Source of the DNA: Brevibacterium sp. S22
GTDB taxonomy: Bacteria; Actinomycetota; Actinomycetes; Actinomycetales; Brevibacteriaceae
Assembly (NCBI RefSeq): GCF_004745485.1
Contig: NZ_RHFG01000021.1
Coordinates: 1 to 64,000 of the forward strand
Direction of reading: 5' to 3'
DNA: 64,000 bases
Shown here: positions 8,381-18,318 of the stretch, piece after piece
How positions within the stretch are numbered: position 1 is the stretch's first letter
How the letters are laid out: each line of letters starts with the position of its first letter
Notes under the pieces: generated by a model
What the model was told of the DNA's origin: nothing
The model's input: only the letters and a program-made list of their open reading frames with translations
Databases searched by the model: none
Position numbers and translations under genes: made by a program

Positions 8381-8681
8381 GACTTCACCCGCCGAGAAAC
8401 TGCAGCCGGTGTGAAGCGGCAACTGTCGGGAAGCCGCACCCGCCGGGAAACTGCAGCCGGCAGACCGGGCTCAGGCCGTCGTTCTGTGAGCGAGATAACG
8501 GTACGCAGGGCCGCCTCGGCGAGGAAATATCACGAACGGGAATGCCCCAGAAACACGGGGAACTCCAGGTCAGACGGGCCTTCAGGAAACTCACACCGTT
8601 ACATTTCCGTGATATTTTGCGAAGCGTGTAACGAATCGGTTACAGTGAACAGGTCGATAAACTCTGCTCAGGGATATTTTT
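8381..8681. other. 301-bp upstream region of rpfB with direct repeats and GTTACA motifs
   Basis: No gene is supported here. A 23-bp direct repeat (one mismatch) containing AAACTGCAGCCGG starts at 8389 and 8439. A copy of the interspersed motif GGGCCGCCTCGGCGAGG lies at 8508-8524. Close to rpfB there are inverted and direct GTTACA motifs: CCGTTACA around 8596, TGTAACG around 8628 and GGTTACA around 8637. These could be regulator sites, since rpf genes in relatives are tightly controlled. No c-di-AMP riboswitch consensus could be fitted. Confidence 0.4.
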
Positions 8682-9902
8682 GTGATTGATTTTCTGAAGA
8701 ACCGCAAGGTTCAGATCGCCGCACAGGCGGTCGTGATCACCGGACTCGTCGGTGGCACGGGCGCAGTTGTGACCATGAACAAGCCTGTGACCTTGGAGGT
8801 CAACGGACAGGCCGAGGAGATCCGAACCTTCGGTGGAACCGTCGGGGACATCCTCGACAGCCACGAAATCGATGTTGATAAGCGCGACCACGTCAAGCCC
8901 GGTGTGGGCACCAAGGTCGACCGTGACATGACGATCACCGTCAACACGGCGAAGAAGGTTGCGCTGTCCGTCGATGGCAAAGAAACGAACGAATGGACCA
9001 ACGCGAACACCGTGGGTCAGGCTCTGGCCGACCTCGGTGTGGACGCGAAGGGCGCCGACCTCAACGCGAAGGCCAACCAGCGGCTGAAGGAAAAGGGCAA
9101 CGACATCGACGTGACCACGTCGAAGGACCTCACCGTCGTCGCCGATGGCAAGGACCACAAGGTCTCAGCTGCCGTGGGCACCGCGAAGGAAGCGCTCAAG
9201 GAAACGGGCGTCAAGCTCGAGAAGGACGACTTCCTCTCCGTGCCGATGTCCGCCTCGCTCTCCGACGGCCAGGTTCTCACCGTCAACCGCGTCGAGAACA
9301 AGACCGTCAAGGACAAGCAGGCCATCAAGGCCGAAGTCGAGACCAAGAAGTCCGATTCCCTCTATGAGGGCGAGACCAAGGTCGAGTCCCAGGGCAAGGA
9401 CGGCGAGAAGCAGGTCGTCTACAAGGTCAAGACGATCAACGGCGACGAGGTCAAGAAGGAGAAGAAGGACGAGAAGGTCCTCTCCGAACCCAAGACCAAG
9501 GTCGTCGTTCAGGGAACTAAGAAGAAGGAGACCCCGGCTGACACCGGCGGATCCGACTCCGGCAACTCCGGTGGCTCCGACTCCGGCGATTCCGGTGACT
9601 CCGGCGGCGACTCGAGCACCGGCGGTGGCTCCGGCTCCGGCGGCGGCTCGATGAGCACGCAGGAGATCAAGGACATGCTGGGCGGACCCGGATCCAAGTG
9701 GTACCAGGTCGTCGAGTGCGAGTCGAACTTCGATCCCAAGGCCTCGAACGGCACGCACTTCGGTCTGTTCCAGTTCCTTCCGCAGACCTGGCACTCCATG
9801 GGCGGCAGCGGCAACCCGTCCGACGCCAGCCCGCAGGAGCAGTTCCAGCGTGCGAAGAAGCTCCAGGCCGAAGCCGGCTGGGGACAGTGGACCTGCGCCT
9901 GA
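8682..9902 (+). CDS. Resuscitation-promoting factor, RpfB type
   Basis: Exported muralytic protein that cleaves peptidoglycan and promotes growth resumption. GTG start at 8682; residues 9-31 form an uncleaved-looking signal anchor. Three DUF348 (YabE-like) repeats follow (about 36-75, 95-140, 150-190), then a G5 domain (about 205-280), a Gly/Ser/Asp-rich linker (about 287-325), and a C-terminal 75-residue Rpf transglycosylase-like domain. The catalytic glutamate is in VVECESNFDPKA, and the cysteine there pairs with that in the terminal WTCA. Length (406) matches RpfB. In most actinobacteria ksgA and ispE follow; here a strong terminator and groES follow instead. Confidence 0.95.
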   Translation: MIDFLKNRKVQIAAQAVVITGLVGGTGAVVTMNKPVTLEVNGQAEEIRTFGGTVGDILDSHEIDVDKRDHVKPGVGTKVDRDMTITVNTAKKVALSVDGKETNEWTNANTVGQALADLGVDAKGADLNAKANQRLKEKGNDIDVTTSKDLTVVADGKDHKVSAAVGTAKEALKETGVKLEKDDFLSVPMSASLSDGQVLTVNRVENKTVKDKQAIKAEVETKKSDSLYEGETKVESQGKDGEKQVVYKVKTINGDEVKKEKKDEKVLSEPKTKVVVQGTKKKETPADTGGSDSGNSGGSDSGDSGDSGGDSSTGGGSGSGGGSMSTQEIKDMLGGPGSKWYQVVECESNFDPKASNGTHFGLFQFLPQTWHSMGGSGNPSDASPQEQFQRAKKLQAEAGWGQWTCA

Positions 9903-9970
9903 TCGGCAACGAGCTCTGGCCGCCGTTGACAACAGATATCGACAACTGAGCTGAGGCGGTCAGCAAGGAG

Positions 9971-10004
9971 CGCGGGCCCCGAGGAGAAATCCTCGGGGCC
10001 CGCG
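9971..10004 (+). terminator. Terminator hairpin after rpfB
   Basis: A perfect 15-bp GC-rich stem (left arm 9971-9985 starting CGCGGGCCCC, right arm 9990-10004) is closed by a GAAA tetraloop and followed by CTTCTC then TTTCC. It stands about 70 bp after rpfB and about 110 bp before the groES operators, isolating the two units. Confidence 0.85.
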
Positions 10005-10115
10005 CTTCTCAGTTTCCGCGCGCTCGGCCGGGCGTGCTGTACTCCTCCGAACTCTCCCTGCCGGCCCGGTCTTCAGGGCCCTAATCTGAACTTTCGCCCA
10101 GAGCATGACGAAACC

Positions 10116-10142
10116 TTGGCACTCAAGTTGACCGAGTGCTAA
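10116..10142 (+). promoter_or_regulatory. CIRCE operator 1 (HrcA site)
   Basis: TTGGCACTC, nine bases, GAGTGCTAA: 17 of 18 positions match the consensus TTAGCACTC-N9-GAGTGCTAA. It overlaps the predicted -35 box of groES, so HrcA binding would block RNA polymerase directly. Release on heat or unfolded-protein stress is expected from the known HrcA mechanism. Confidence 0.93.
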
Positions 10143-10156
10143 GAGCGTTCTAGAGT
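10128..10156 (+). promoter_or_regulatory. Predicted groES promoter between the CIRCE sites
   Basis: TTGACC (10128-10133), a 17-bp spacer and TAGAGT (10151-10156) make a good sigma-70-type promoter. The -35 box is inside CIRCE 1, and the region just after the -10 box runs into CIRCE 2. The leader to groES is then about 130 nt. Box calling is by eye. Confidence 0.65.
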
Positions 10157-10160
10157 CGAA

Positions 10161-10187
10161 TTAGCACTAGCACTCATTGAGTGCCAG
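10161..10187 (+). promoter_or_regulatory. CIRCE operator 2 (diverged)
   Basis: TTAGCACTA, nine bases, GAGTGCCAG: 15 of 18 positions match the CIRCE consensus. It lies 18 bp downstream of the first site, around the expected transcription start, giving a double-operator arrangement as seen in several actinobacterial groESL promoters. Confidence 0.8.
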
Positions 10188-10295
10188 TTTCATGAGACGG
10201 TCGAATCGCTCGGCACCCGCGACGACGAGAGGTTCATGGCAGAAGCCGCCGTCTGACTCGATGAAGAAGAACCCAGCGAAGGGAGAGGGCCCGAT

Positions 10296-10589
10296 ATGTC
10301 GGTCTCCATCAAGCCACTCGAAGATCGGATTGTCATCCGTCAGGTCGAAGCAGAACAGACTACCGCCAGTGGTCTGGTCATTCCCGAAACCGCCAAGGAA
10401 AAGCCTCAGGAAGGCGAAGTTGTCGCAGTCGGCCCAGGCCGCGTTGCTGACAACGGAAACCGCGTGCCGGTCGACGTCGCCGTCGGCGACAAGGTCATCT
10501 ACTCCAAGTACGGAGGCACCGAAGTCAAGTACGCAGGTGAAGAGTTCCTCGTGCTCTCGGCTCGCGACGTGCTCGCAGTCATCGGCTGA
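10296..10589 (+). CDS. groES: Co-chaperonin GroES
   Basis: 97-residue co-chaperonin forming the heptameric lid of the GroEL chamber. The whole protein matches the family: [17 protein letters not shown] at the N-terminus, a mobile loop around [17 protein letters not shown] (residues 20-36), and the conserved core [10 protein letters not shown], then [17 protein letters not shown]. Start ATG 10296 follows GGAGAGGG about 10 bases upstream. It is cotranscribed with groL 36 bp downstream, under two CIRCE sites. Confidence 0.98.
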   Translation: MSVSIKPLEDRIVIRQVEAEQTTASGLVIPETAKEKPQEGEVVAVGPGRVADNGNRVPVDVAVGDKVIYSKYGGTEVKYAGEEFLVLSARDVLAVIG

Positions 10590-10598
10590 ATCCCCTGA

Positions 10599-12218
<1,620 letters not shown>

Positions 12219-12252
12219 GCGATCCGCTCGGACTGAGTCACCTCTGACCCGT

Positions 12253-12289
12253 ACCAGTGGCCCGGAACATGAAGTTCCGGGCCACTGGT
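12253..12289 (+). terminator. Terminator hairpin after groL
   Basis: A perfect 16-bp stem (ACCAGTGGCCCGGAAC at 12253-12268 with its complement at 12274-12289) with a 5-nt loop ATGAA. It stands 35 bp after the groL stop. No strong T-run follows (GCATTCACC), but the stem is long and GC-rich. Confidence 0.85.
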
Positions 12290-12360
12290 GCATTCACCCT
12301 CACCGAGGTCGCCGCGCGTTTTCCGTCGGATCCGCAGTGACAGGCGGAGCGGTCTCCCCT

Positions 12361-12378
12361 CCTCGCCGAGGCGGCCCC
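12361..12378 (-). repeat. Interspersed CCGCCTCGGCGAG motif, intergenic copy
   Basis: CCTCGCCGAGGCGGCCCC is followed by ACCGTTCCCGC. The reverse complement matches copies inside the siderophore decarboxylase gene (23036-23053) and near rpfB (8508-8524). It lies in the 323-bp gap 12219-12541 between groL and the pyruvyltransferase gene. Apart from the groL terminator and this motif, I see nothing else definable in the gap. Confidence 0.55.
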
Positions 12379-12541
12379 ACCGTTCCCGCGTCTGTTCATT
12401 CGGCAGTCGCGCGACATTCACCTTCCCGAGGTCTGTCGTGACTATGTTGTCGCGAAGGCTCACGTTCTGGGCCTGCATCCAGCCGCGGTGTGCGGACCCT
12501 CGACCTCGGGTCCTGACCGGGCCACCAGATCCAAGGGAGAT

Positions 12542-14140
12542 ATGAAACGCATAACGATGATCGGCGATGTCGGTTGGAGCCGGTTCTACCACCTCGGCGA
12601 TGAGGCGATGACCGAACTGGCCATTGATGCCCTCCGCGCGCGCACCGACATCGAAATCACCCTCATCGCCGGTGAACCGGACTACGCGGCGGAGATGTAC
12701 GGGGTCGATGCCATCGCGCGGATCGGCTACAGACGTGACCGTGAGCCGAACATCGCGCGGATGGAGAAGGTGCTCGAGCATGTCGAGACCAATGGTGCCC
12801 GAAGCTCTCTCAAAGCAGGGGACCCGGCCCTGAAGGTGATCGACGCCGTGCGCGCTTCCGACGCGGTGCTCATCGCCGGCGGCGGGAATCTCAATTCGAT
12901 GTTCGCCCATCACATCTATGAGCGGGTGACTCTGGGGCGGATCGCGCAGCTGCTGGGCAAACCCTACGCTCTGACCAGCCAGACTCTCGGCCCTCTCATC
13001 TATGACGAGGACCGCAAGCTCGTCTACGAGTTCTTGGCCGATGCCGAGTTCGTCGGCAGCCGGGAGAGCTATACGACAACGTTCGCCAAAGAAGTCGGGG
13101 GCAAACGCGCCGTTGTGCGCAGGCAGGTCGACGATGCGTTCTCACTCGAAGCACGCGAAGAAGACCGCCGCGCTGTCGACGATCTGACCGCAGAGCCGTT
13201 CATCCTGGCCAGCTTTGCCGAGAAGGCGTCGTCACCGGTGCTCTCCGACGGTGCCTATCACGCGCACCTCGTCGAAATCACTCGCCGTCTCACCGATGAG
13301 ACCGGTCTCAATGTGCTGCTGGTGCCCCATGGCGGCGGACTGCCGCCCGCTTCGCCGACACGCGACCAGCTCACCGATATTCAGATCGCTGCCGAGGTCG
13401 GTCGCGACTCCGTCACGCCTACCCGAATGCTCACCGCTCGTGAACTCATCGCCTTGACGGAGAAGGCCGAATTCGTCATCGGCACCCGCTACCATGCGGG
13501 GATCTTCGCCGGCGCTGCCGCAGTGCCGTTCATCTCTCTTGTGCCGAACCTCTACTCGTCCATCCGTATGCGCGGAGCCGCCGAGAACGTCGGTATGGAG
13601 CAGTTCGTCCTCCCGGTGGACTCCGTCGATGACGTCGTCGAGACAGGGATCGGGGTAGCCGAGAACCGCCAGGCCATCGCCGATGCGCTGAAGGACAGCG
13701 CCGCTCGTCGTCGCGCCGAGCATGGAGACTGGTGGGACTTCGTCGTGGCACACACTGTCGGTGACGGTTCGGGGGAGAAGCCCAGTGCTTCATCCGTTCC
13801 AGCGCCCGGCTTCTTCCACGCCGAGGAACTGGAGAACCGATTCGGCTCCACACCGAGCGCGAATCGTGCGCGGCTGACATCGATCGAAGACTACGGTCTG
13901 CTGCTGGCCAAGCGCGATCGTCAGCTGGCAGTGGCGAAGAGGCAGGCGAAGGAAGCGACGGAAGAACTGCAGGCAAGCAAAGCCAAGCTGGAGAAGCAGG
14001 AGAACATGCGCTCTGTCCGGGCTGCTCGCACGGTTCGAAGCTGGAGACGGACGCTCAACCGCCGTGTGCGAGGCGTGGCTAAGGCGACGCTCGGTCGCTT
14101 CGACGGGTCGTCGTCGAGATCTGTCCGCAAAGTGAGCTAG
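12542..14140 (+). CDS. Polysaccharide pyruvyl transferase family protein with C-terminal coiled coil
   Basis: 532-residue protein of the PS_pyruv_trans (CsaB/GumL/WcaK) superfamily, whose members transfer pyruvate from PEP to sugars of cell-surface polymers. Start ATG 12542 follows AAGGGAG. The N-terminus has MIGDVGWSRFYHLGDEAMTE and the GGGNLNS motif (about residue 118); the C-terminal lobe has the conserved FVIGTRYHAGIFAGA (about 315-329). After about residue 400 a linker leads to a charged helical segment (about 440-490, LLAKRDRQLAVAKRQAKEAT) likely to be a coiled coil, then an Arg-rich tail. It stands alone, with no glycosyltransferases beside it, so the acceptor is unknown. Confidence 0.8.
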   Translation: MKRITMIGDVGWSRFYHLGDEAMTELAIDALRARTDIEITLIAGEPDYAAEMYGVDAIARIGYRRDREPNIARMEKVLEHVETNGARSSLKAGDPALKVIDAVRASDAVLIAGGGNLNSMFAHHIYERVTLGRIAQLLGKPYALTSQTLGPLIYDEDRKLVYEFLADAEFVGSRESYTTTFAKEVGGKRAVVRRQVDDAFSLEAREEDRRAVDDLTAEPFILASFAEKASSPVLSDGAYHAHLVEITRRLTDETGLNVLLVPHGGGLPPASPTRDQLTDIQIAAEVGRDSVTPTRMLTARELIALTEKAEFVIGTRYHAGIFAGAAAVPFISLVPNLYSSIRMRGAAENVGMEQFVLPVDSVDDVVETGIGVAENRQAIADALKDSAARRRAEHGDWWDFVVAHTVGDGSGEKPSASSVPAPGFFHAEELENRFGSTPSANRARLTSIEDYGLLLAKRDRQLAVAKRQAKEATEELQASKAKLEKQENMRSVRAARTVRSWRRTLNRRVRGVAKATLGRFDGSSSRSVRKVS

Positions 14141-14392
14141 TCGCGCACTCATTGTTCACGCAGGTGAGCGAAGTCGACTCGGACCGTATCCGTGTCCCGG
14201 TCGAACTCGGCTTCATTGACCCGAAGCATGCAGATGTGCGCGCCCGGGCATCTGCACGCAGACGATGAAAAGTCCTCACATCTTCAGTCGCACAGCTGGC
14301 TCACACCTACTGGCCAGTCGCTTTTCATGTTTCTGAGCGCCGATCCTCGTTAGTCTGGAAGAGACAGCTTGCACCGACGCATGAGGGAATCT

Positions 14393-15169
14393 ATGACCAC
14401 CGGCCCGACGATGCCCATCGCCCGACTCCGCGACGTATCGAAGGTCTTCGATCCGAAAGGGGCCGCGGTCACGGCCCTCAGCGGAGTCAGCCTCGACATC
14501 GCACCGGCTCGTCTGACCGCGGTGATGGGGCCCTCGGGCTCGGGGAAATCCACTCTCATGCACGTCCTCGCCGGTCTCGACCGACCCACCTCGGGCACGG
14601 TCCACCTCGGCGAGGAGGAGATCACGAAGCTGCGCGACGATGACCTCACCGCCCTGCGCCGTCGCCGGATCGGGTTCGTCTTCCAATCGTTCAACCTCGT
14701 GCCCACGCTCAACGTCAAAGAGAACATCCGGCTGCCCTTCGAACTCGACGACCGCCGACCCAACGCCGACGAACGCTCCTGGATCGCCACGGTCGTCCAG
14801 CGCCTGGGGTTGGAGGATCGGCTCAAGCACCGGCCCAATGAGCTCTCCGGCGGCCAGCAGCAGCGCACCGCCATCGCTCGCGCTCTGGCGACCCGCCCCG
14901 ACATCCTCTTCGCTGACGAACCGACCGGAAATCTCGACGCGAAGTCCGGTCGCGAAGTCATGGCGATCATGCGTGACGCCGTCCGAGACTTCGGCCAATC
15001 GATCGTGCTCGTCACCCACGACCCGATCGTCGCCGCCCACGCCGACCGCGTCATCTTCCTCGCCGACGGCACCCCGGTGACAGAGCTGGCCGACGCCATC
15101 AGCGCCGAGGCGATCGCCGCGACCATGCTCGATATCGACGAACGCGCCGAATCTGCGGTGAGCCGATGA
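14393..15169 (+). CDS. ABC transporter ATP-binding protein, MacB/LolD-like
   Basis: 258-residue nucleotide-binding subunit. Walker A GPSGSGKST, the Q-loop region FVFQSFNLVPTLNV, signature LSGGQQQRTAIARAL, Walker B ILFADEPTGNLD and the H-loop LVTHD are all intact. Start ATG 14393 has GAGGGA seven bases upstream; ATG 14381 and TTG 14369 lack a ribosome site. It overlaps the permease by four bases (ATGA). The NLDAKSGREV motif after Walker B is typical of MacB/FtsE-type systems that pair with FtsX-like permeases for export or mechanotransmission. The substrate is unknown. The 252-bp upstream gap contains a small hairpin (GCAGATG at 14230, CATCTGC at 14249) but no gene. Confidence 0.93.
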   Translation: MTTGPTMPIARLRDVSKVFDPKGAAVTALSGVSLDIAPARLTAVMGPSGSGKSTLMHVLAGLDRPTSGTVHLGEEEITKLRDDDLTALRRRRIGFVFQSFNLVPTLNVKENIRLPFELDDRRPNADERSWIATVVQRLGLEDRLKHRPNELSGGQQQRTAIARALATRPDILFADEPTGNLDAKSGREVMAIMRDAVRDFGQSIVLVTHDPIVAAHADRVIFLADGTPVTELADAISAEAIAATMLDIDERAESAVSR

Positions 15170-16587
15170 ATCCGCTGCGCGAGATCCGGACCAACCCGCG
15201 GCAGTTCTTTCCCAGCGTCCTCGTCGTCTTCATCGCCGCGCTCTTCGGCACCGCGATCATGCAGGGCATCGCGATCCTGACCGCGTGGCTGTCCTCGGCG
15301 AAGATCATCGCCGAATCCGAGACTGCGCAGAGTCTGCTGTCGATGGTCGGGTTCACCTTCTTCCTCATCGCCCTCTTCGTGTCCGCGATCGTCATCGCGA
15401 ACACGTTCTCGATCATCATCGCCGGCCGCAGCCGCCAACTGGCTCTGCTGCGGCTCATCGGGGCGTCGTCGAAACGGCTGCGCAGGGCCGCCTCGGTGGA
15501 GGGGCTGATCATCTCCGTTCCCGCCGCGGTGCTCGCCTTCGCCGCGTCGACCGGGCTGGCGACGGCGGCGCAGAACTACCTCGGCGATTCCATCACCGAG
15601 GAGGTCGCCCTCCTCACCCCGACCATGGCCGTTCCCGCGCTCGCCACCATCATCGTGACCTGGCTGTCGGCGTACCTGGGAGCGCGCCGCATCACGGGGA
15701 TCTCACCAATCGAGGCGACCTCGCAGGCGGTTGAGAGCCGGCCCGAGGATGCCCGCGCTTCACTCGGCGGACTCACCGCCTCGCTGGTTCTGCTGTCCAT
15801 GGGGCTGACGTTCCTGGTCAACGCCGTGATCGGGGCCGCCGACCATCGGATCAGCCTGATGAGCGTGGTGCTGACCGCATTCGGATCGGGGCTGACCTTC
15901 CTCGGCGTCATCATCGGGCACCCGTGGATCCTGCCGCCCCTGCAGTCGGCGATCGGCCGGCTGTGCGGGCGCACCGCGGTGTCCCGGTTGGCCGCCTCGA
16001 CGATCGCCCGTCACCCCACCCGGAACGCGCGCACGGTCATCGGGCTCGTCATCGGCATCACGCTCATCGTCATGTTCGCCACCGCCATGACCACCTTCCG
16101 CGATCAGATGCTGCGGTATGCGCGATCACTCGGCGAGGAGGGCTGGGGAGGCCTCGAGGACGCGCTGGCCACCGTCATCGACAAGTCGATGCTGTTCGCG
16201 CTCGCCCTCATCCTCTTCTCCGTGATCATCGCCGTCATCGGCGTCGCGAACACGCTCATGCTCTCCGTGCGCCAGCGCACTCAGGAGATCGGACTGCTCA
16301 TGGCCCTCGGCCAGACCCCGAAGCGCGTGCGCAGGATGATCGCCGCCGAAGGTCTGCAGCTGAGCCTGACCGCCTGCGTGGTCGCGGTTCCGTTGGGCAT
16401 CGGCTTCGGCTGGGTCGGCGCGCTGACTCTGCTGTCGCCCCTGCTCGGCCTCTTCGCCCCGAGCGTGCCCTGGGCGGTCGTCATCGCCGTCATCGTCGGC
16501 ACCCTCGTCGCCGTGTTCATCGCCAGCCGCGAACCCGCCCGCGCGGCGACGTCGATCAGCCCCGTCGAGGCGCTCGAAACCGTGTGA
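15166..16587 (+). CDS. FtsX-like ABC transporter permease
   Basis: 473-residue membrane partner of the upstream ATPase (ATGA overlap). There is an N-terminal helix (about 12-35), a FtsX-fold block of three helices (about 60-165), two central helices (about 195-250), and a second FtsX block (about 345-465) containing GVANTLMLSVRQRTQEIGLL and ending in the characteristic SPVEALETV. The tandem two-FtsX arrangement is that of actinobacterial putative exporters of lipophilic or peptide substrates. No periplasmic-type MacB domain insert is seen. Substrate unknown; no sensor kinase is adjacent. Confidence 0.9.
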   Translation: MNPLREIRTNPRQFFPSVLVVFIAALFGTAIMQGIAILTAWLSSAKIIAESETAQSLLSMVGFTFFLIALFVSAIVIANTFSIIIAGRSRQLALLRLIGASSKRLRRAASVEGLIISVPAAVLAFAASTGLATAAQNYLGDSITEEVALLTPTMAVPALATIIVTWLSAYLGARRITGISPIEATSQAVESRPEDARASLGGLTASLVLLSMGLTFLVNAVIGAADHRISLMSVVLTAFGSGLTFLGVIIGHPWILPPLQSAIGRLCGRTAVSRLAASTIARHPTRNARTVIGLVIGITLIVMFATAMTTFRDQMLRYARSLGEEGWGGLEDALATVIDKSMLFALALILFSVIIAVIGVANTLMLSVRQRTQEIGLLMALGQTPKRVRRMIAAEGLQLSLTACVVAVPLGIGFGWVGALTLLSPLLGLFAPSVPWAVVIAVIVGTLVAVFIASREPARAATSISPVEALETV

Positions 16588-16771
16588 GGCGCGCGGGCCA
16601 AGGCGACTGGCGTAGGCTCGAGATCATAACGGCTCGGTCCGTCCACACTCGCCGCCACCGCGTTATGGCGGGTGATTCTGCAGAAGAGGGGCAGCGCGCT
16701 CTCTGTGAGTACGGCGGCCGCAGAGAAAAGGGCGGAGGTACCGGTATTGTCGGAACCGCTGCGGAAGGAAG

Positions 16772-17437
16772 ATGAAAGTGTCTGAAGACGATCGCCACCC
16801 TGACCACCGTGACCGGGCCGTGCGCATCGGCGACGCCGAACGAGATGCTGCCATTGAGGTCTTGAGGACCGCTGCCGGCGACGGAAGGATCACTGTCGAA
16901 GAACTCGACGACCGCATGGAACTCGTTGCAGTCGCGCGATATCCCACCGACCTTGATCGAGTCCTCGCCGACATCGTCACCGAGCTGCCGTCGGAACATT
17001 CGGGGACTGTGGTCAGCGGAACCCAGGACGGTTCGCGTATGGAAACACGCCCCGGTGAGTCTCCCGGCAACCGGGAGGTCCTGCGCTCGCCGTGGACGGG
17101 CCTCACCAAACGCGGTCGCTGGCCGGTGAAGCCATATCTGCGCTGCGAGCCCGCAGGAGTGGTGCTCGAACTCAACTTCCTCGACGTGGACACCGACCTC
17201 GAGATCATCGACATCGACGTCGCAGCCCGCACCGGCACACTCAAGCTCATCGTGCCCGACAGCTGGGGAGTCGACCCCACGGGGCTCGCTCGAAGCCCGA
17301 TCTCCGTCATCACGTTCAAGGCCAATGAGTTCGCACAGGAGGGATACCCCACCATCCGAGTCCGCGGCAGCATCGGATCGGGAGTCTTCATCGCCCGGGG
17401 ACCCGGCTTCCGCCAGCGACGCAGGATGAAGAAGTGA
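16772..17437 (+). CDS. DUF1707 domain protein
   Basis: 221-residue protein with the DUF1707 (SHOCT-like) N-terminal motif: RIGDAERDAAIEVLRTAAGDG then ITVEELDDRMELVAVARYPTD (around residues 16-66). This is a short helical module often fused to membrane or cell-wall-binding segments. Here the C-terminal half (about 120-205) is a soluble beta-rich region with alternating hydrophobics (LELNFLDVDTDLEIIDIDV), similar to DUF2154-type sheets, and there are no membrane helices. Start ATG 16772 has GGAAGGAAG upstream. Role unknown; transcription likely comes from the 184-bp gap before it. Confidence 0.8.
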   Translation: MKVSEDDRHPDHRDRAVRIGDAERDAAIEVLRTAAGDGRITVEELDDRMELVAVARYPTDLDRVLADIVTELPSEHSGTVVSGTQDGSRMETRPGESPGNREVLRSPWTGLTKRGRWPVKPYLRCEPAGVVLELNFLDVDTDLEIIDIDVAARTGTLKLIVPDSWGVDPTGLARSPISVITFKANEFAQEGYPTIRVRGSIGSGVFIARGPGFRQRRRMKK

Positions 17438-17559
17438 TTGATGTCCGTCGGGCGAGGTCACCGGTCTCGCCCAGGGCCCGCCGCCGTGTCGATCGGGGGC
17501 GCGAGTACGGAGCGCTGCCCGACGGAGTCGACATCGACGTCCTCGTCGAACGGGCGTGA
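17434..17559 (+). CDS. Possible 41-residue small protein
   Basis: A GTG at 17434 overlaps the DUF1707 stop (GTGA) and opens a 41-codon frame rich in Arg at the start and acidic at the end (LPDGVDIDVLVERA). The overlap geometry is that of a coupled gene, but there is no recognisable family and no independent evidence of translation. It could equally be chance in GC-rich DNA. Confidence 0.25.
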   Translation: MIDVRRARSPVSPRARRRVDRGREYGALPDGVDIDVLVERA

Positions 17560-17596
17560 GCGTTCTGGCCGCGACGGTGCCGGCCACGAAGCATCG

Positions 17597-17656
17597 AGCA
17601 CAGTTTGAGGTGGGCGGCCCGGTTTAAAACCTGGGCTGCCCACTTCAAACTGTGCT
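17597..17656. repeat. 60-bp near-perfect palindrome related to the 4.2/5.6 kb repeats
   Basis: The 60 bases beginning AGCACAGTTTGAGGTGGGC read almost identically on the complementary strand (left arm 17597-17626, right arm 17627-17656, a few mismatches), with centre TTTAAA. It shares the TTTGA-R-GGTGGGC string with the loop and stem of the repeats at 4183 and 5551. It sits between the DUF1707 gene and the minus-strand gene at 17711, where it could terminate both. No other gene is supported in 17560-17710. Confidence 0.85.
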
Positions 17657-17710
17657 GAACCGCCGAAGGCGCCGCGCAGAACGGCGGTCATCCTCAGAAC
17701 AGCTGAGACC

Positions 17711-18163
17711 TCAGCCGCGACGGTGAGCGGAGACGCACCGGCGGCGGTCGATGCGCATGACCCGACCGCGATTGCGCAGGTGACGTTTCGTGCATTCCGA
17801 CGGGCCGACGAAGTCCGGTCGGGGAGTGCGGGTCACCGCGGGCGGTGTGCGTTCGGCATTGAACGTATCGGCCTCCCATCCCGATGTGCGACGCGCACCG
17901 AATTCGGACCTGTCGATGAAGGTCCTGAACTCGTCGACGAGCCGCTCCTGCATGTCATAGAGGCTCTCCTCGTTGCCGGGGAAATCGAGGAGGACTTCGA
18001 CGGCTTCTCCGGCGACGACGACCCTCGCAATGGTGCGGCGATCGTCATCGGGATCGTGGAGCATCGCTATGCTGTCCCACTCGTAATCGGCGAACATCGC
18101 GAGAACGATCGGCGTGACGACCTTCTCGCAGAGGAAGTCCTGCGTGAGCTCGGTACGGTCCAT
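17711..18163 (-). CDS. Hypothetical protein
   Basis: 150 residues, start ATG 18163 (GGTGGGA just upstream; ATG 18175 would add MVGH). The N-terminal two thirds look like a folded domain: an amphipathic helix (ELTQDFLCEKVVTPIVLAMF), an acidic loop, then beta strands (RTIARVVVAGEAVEVLLDF) and a helix (YDMQERLVDEFRTFI). The C-terminal 50 residues are Arg/Pro/Thr-rich and probably disordered. I recognise no family. It is divergent from the pseudouridine synthase and convergent with the DUF1707 gene. Composition matches its neighbours and the frame is plausible, but function cannot be given. Confidence 0.6.
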   Translation of the reverse strand: MDRTELTQDFLCEKVVTPIVLAMFADYEWDSIAMLHDPDDDRRTIARVVVAGEAVEVLLDFPGNEESLYDMQERLVDEFRTFIDRSEFGARRTSGWEADTFNAERTPPAVTRTPRPDFVGPSECTKRHLRNRGRVMRIDRRRCVSAHRRG

Positions 18164-18318
18164 GTGTCCCACCATAGGTGCTGACGCGTTGGGATTTCGA
18201 AAGCGTCTCGGAGTTTTGCGGGAAACGTCGTCGATCGGCGGTCTGCGGCAGCCCTCATGCGGTTCCGCGCCGGTGCGCGGCCGACCGTGATCACGGAGGC
18301 CCGGCTTAGACTGGTTCA

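Noticed and set aside
8381..8681. c-di-AMP (ydaO) riboswitch upstream of rpfB
   Set aside because: Expected in some actinobacterial rpf leaders, but I could not fit the conserved motifs by eye; a covariance search would decide.
12288..12545. 85-codon frame before the pyruvyltransferase gene
   Set aside because: Arg/Ser-rich reading of intergenic DNA including the interspersed motif; no ribosome site.
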